Position numbers and translations under genes: made by a program. Below, piece after piece: positions 30,336-30,571 of a DNA stretch of 30,571 nt. Location: NCBI GenBank assembly GCA_964356495.1, contig CAYHHR010000009.1, positions 1 through 30,571 of the forward strand, written 5' to 3'. The notes below the pieces were generated by a model. The model made no database searches, was not told the origin of the DNA, and saw nothing but the letters and a program-made list of their open reading frames with translations. This stretch comes from JAKANM01 sp964356495. Lineage in GTDB: Bacteria; Patescibacteriota; Patescibacteriia; Magasanikbacterales; GWA2-37-8. The number at the start of each line of letters is the position of its first letter. The stretch's first letter is position 1.

Positions 30336-30571
30336 TACAAATTTTTCAGATTATTCAATACCTTTTCAATATTCCCATTATGCACCAAGAAGAAATGCAA
30401 TTTGCCTTTGCTGAGTTCCGCCCACTTATTGCCAATCTCAACCTTATATTCGGTGTCTTCATTACTTACACGATCTCCACCTTTCCACTCCAAAGCGATA
30501 ATATTACCTTTTTTGGTATGAGCGATAAAGTCGGGATAAAATTTGTTTTTCTTCCAACCGATAAGATAGAA
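30335..30571 (-). CDS. C-terminal end of a type III restriction (Res) helicase-nuclease subunit (cut by window edge)
   Basis: The last 78 codons of a gene entering from the right. FYPDFIAHTKKGNIIALEWK contains the PD...(D/E)xK nuclease residues (PDF, then E-W-K), and GNKWAELSKGKLHFFLVHNG matches the usual end of DEAD/DEAH-type Res subunits. The usual partner, a Mod DNA methyltransferase, would be expected upstream, outside the window. The stop overlaps the ATPase start codon, so the two are co-translated and probably belong to one defence locus. Confidence 0.75.
   Translation of the reverse strand, partial: FYLIGWKKNKFYPDFIAHTKKGNIIALEWKGGDRVSNEDTEYKVEIGNKWAELSKGKLHFFLVHNGNIEKVLNNLKNL

Overview
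The window looks like a chromosomal segment of a Candidate Phyla Radiation (Patescibacteria) bacterium. This is an inference from several signs: a small F-type ATP synthase operon with a short delta subunit, a prolyl-tRNA synthetase without the INS editing domain, tightly packed operons with 4-base ATGA overlaps, a fermentative 2-oxoacid oxidoreductase / ADP-forming acyl-CoA synthetase module, and small dispersed repeats of kinds I associate with these genomes. Almost everything is on the minus strand. No tRNA, rRNA, CRISPR array or transposase was seen.

Layout, left to right. 1-4171: ATP synthase operon read right to left (atpZ/I-like, atpB, atpE, atpF, atpH, atpA, start of atpG), driven by a strong promoter at 4183-4210 that overlaps the tatD stop codon. 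4207-11406: housekeeping run: secreted cupredoxin-like protein, proS, DEDDy exonuclease, cysteine desulfurase, rsmI, metG (with an in-frame TAA), cvpA-like, tatD. 11467-18977: energy module: glutamate dehydrogenase, flavodoxin, 2-oxoacid:acceptor oxidoreductase beta and fused gamma/alpha subunits, ADP-forming acyl-CoA synthetase and a 2-Cys peroxiredoxin. A promoter-driven 42-residue very basic protein lies on the plus strand inside this block. Together these genes could take glutamate to 2-oxoglutarate, then to an acyl-CoA with reduced flavodoxin, then to acid plus ATP.

19103-21783 (plus strand): a two-gene operon of unknown function. The second product is a 785-residue hydrophilic protein with a GGDEI motif suggesting a degenerate GGDEF/palm nucleotide-cyclase fold. 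21810-27146: cupin, unknown protein, alpha-glucan phosphorylase, GT5 glycogen synthase and a GH13 alpha-amylase-type enzyme (storage glucan turnover). 27283-28723: small and decayed genes: a short conserved-looking protein fused out of frame to a possible protease tail, trmO with a frameshift, and a membrane protein. 28887-30571: an AT-rich, probably acquired defence locus: an AAA ATPase with a C-terminal HEPN-like RNxxHH motif, and the C-terminus of a type III restriction (Res) subunit.

Three themes cut across the window. (1) Small palindromic or AT-rich repeats sit in frame inside essential genes (atpA, atpF, twice in tatD, the 3' end of metG), much like Rickettsia palindromic elements. (2) Many genes have a -10 box only 6-8 bases before the start codon, which predicts leaderless mRNAs, and recognisable Shine-Dalgarno sequences are almost absent except before atpE. 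(3) Two normally conserved RNA-related genes, metG and trmO, are interrupted by a stop and a frameshift; these are either assembly errors or real lesions.
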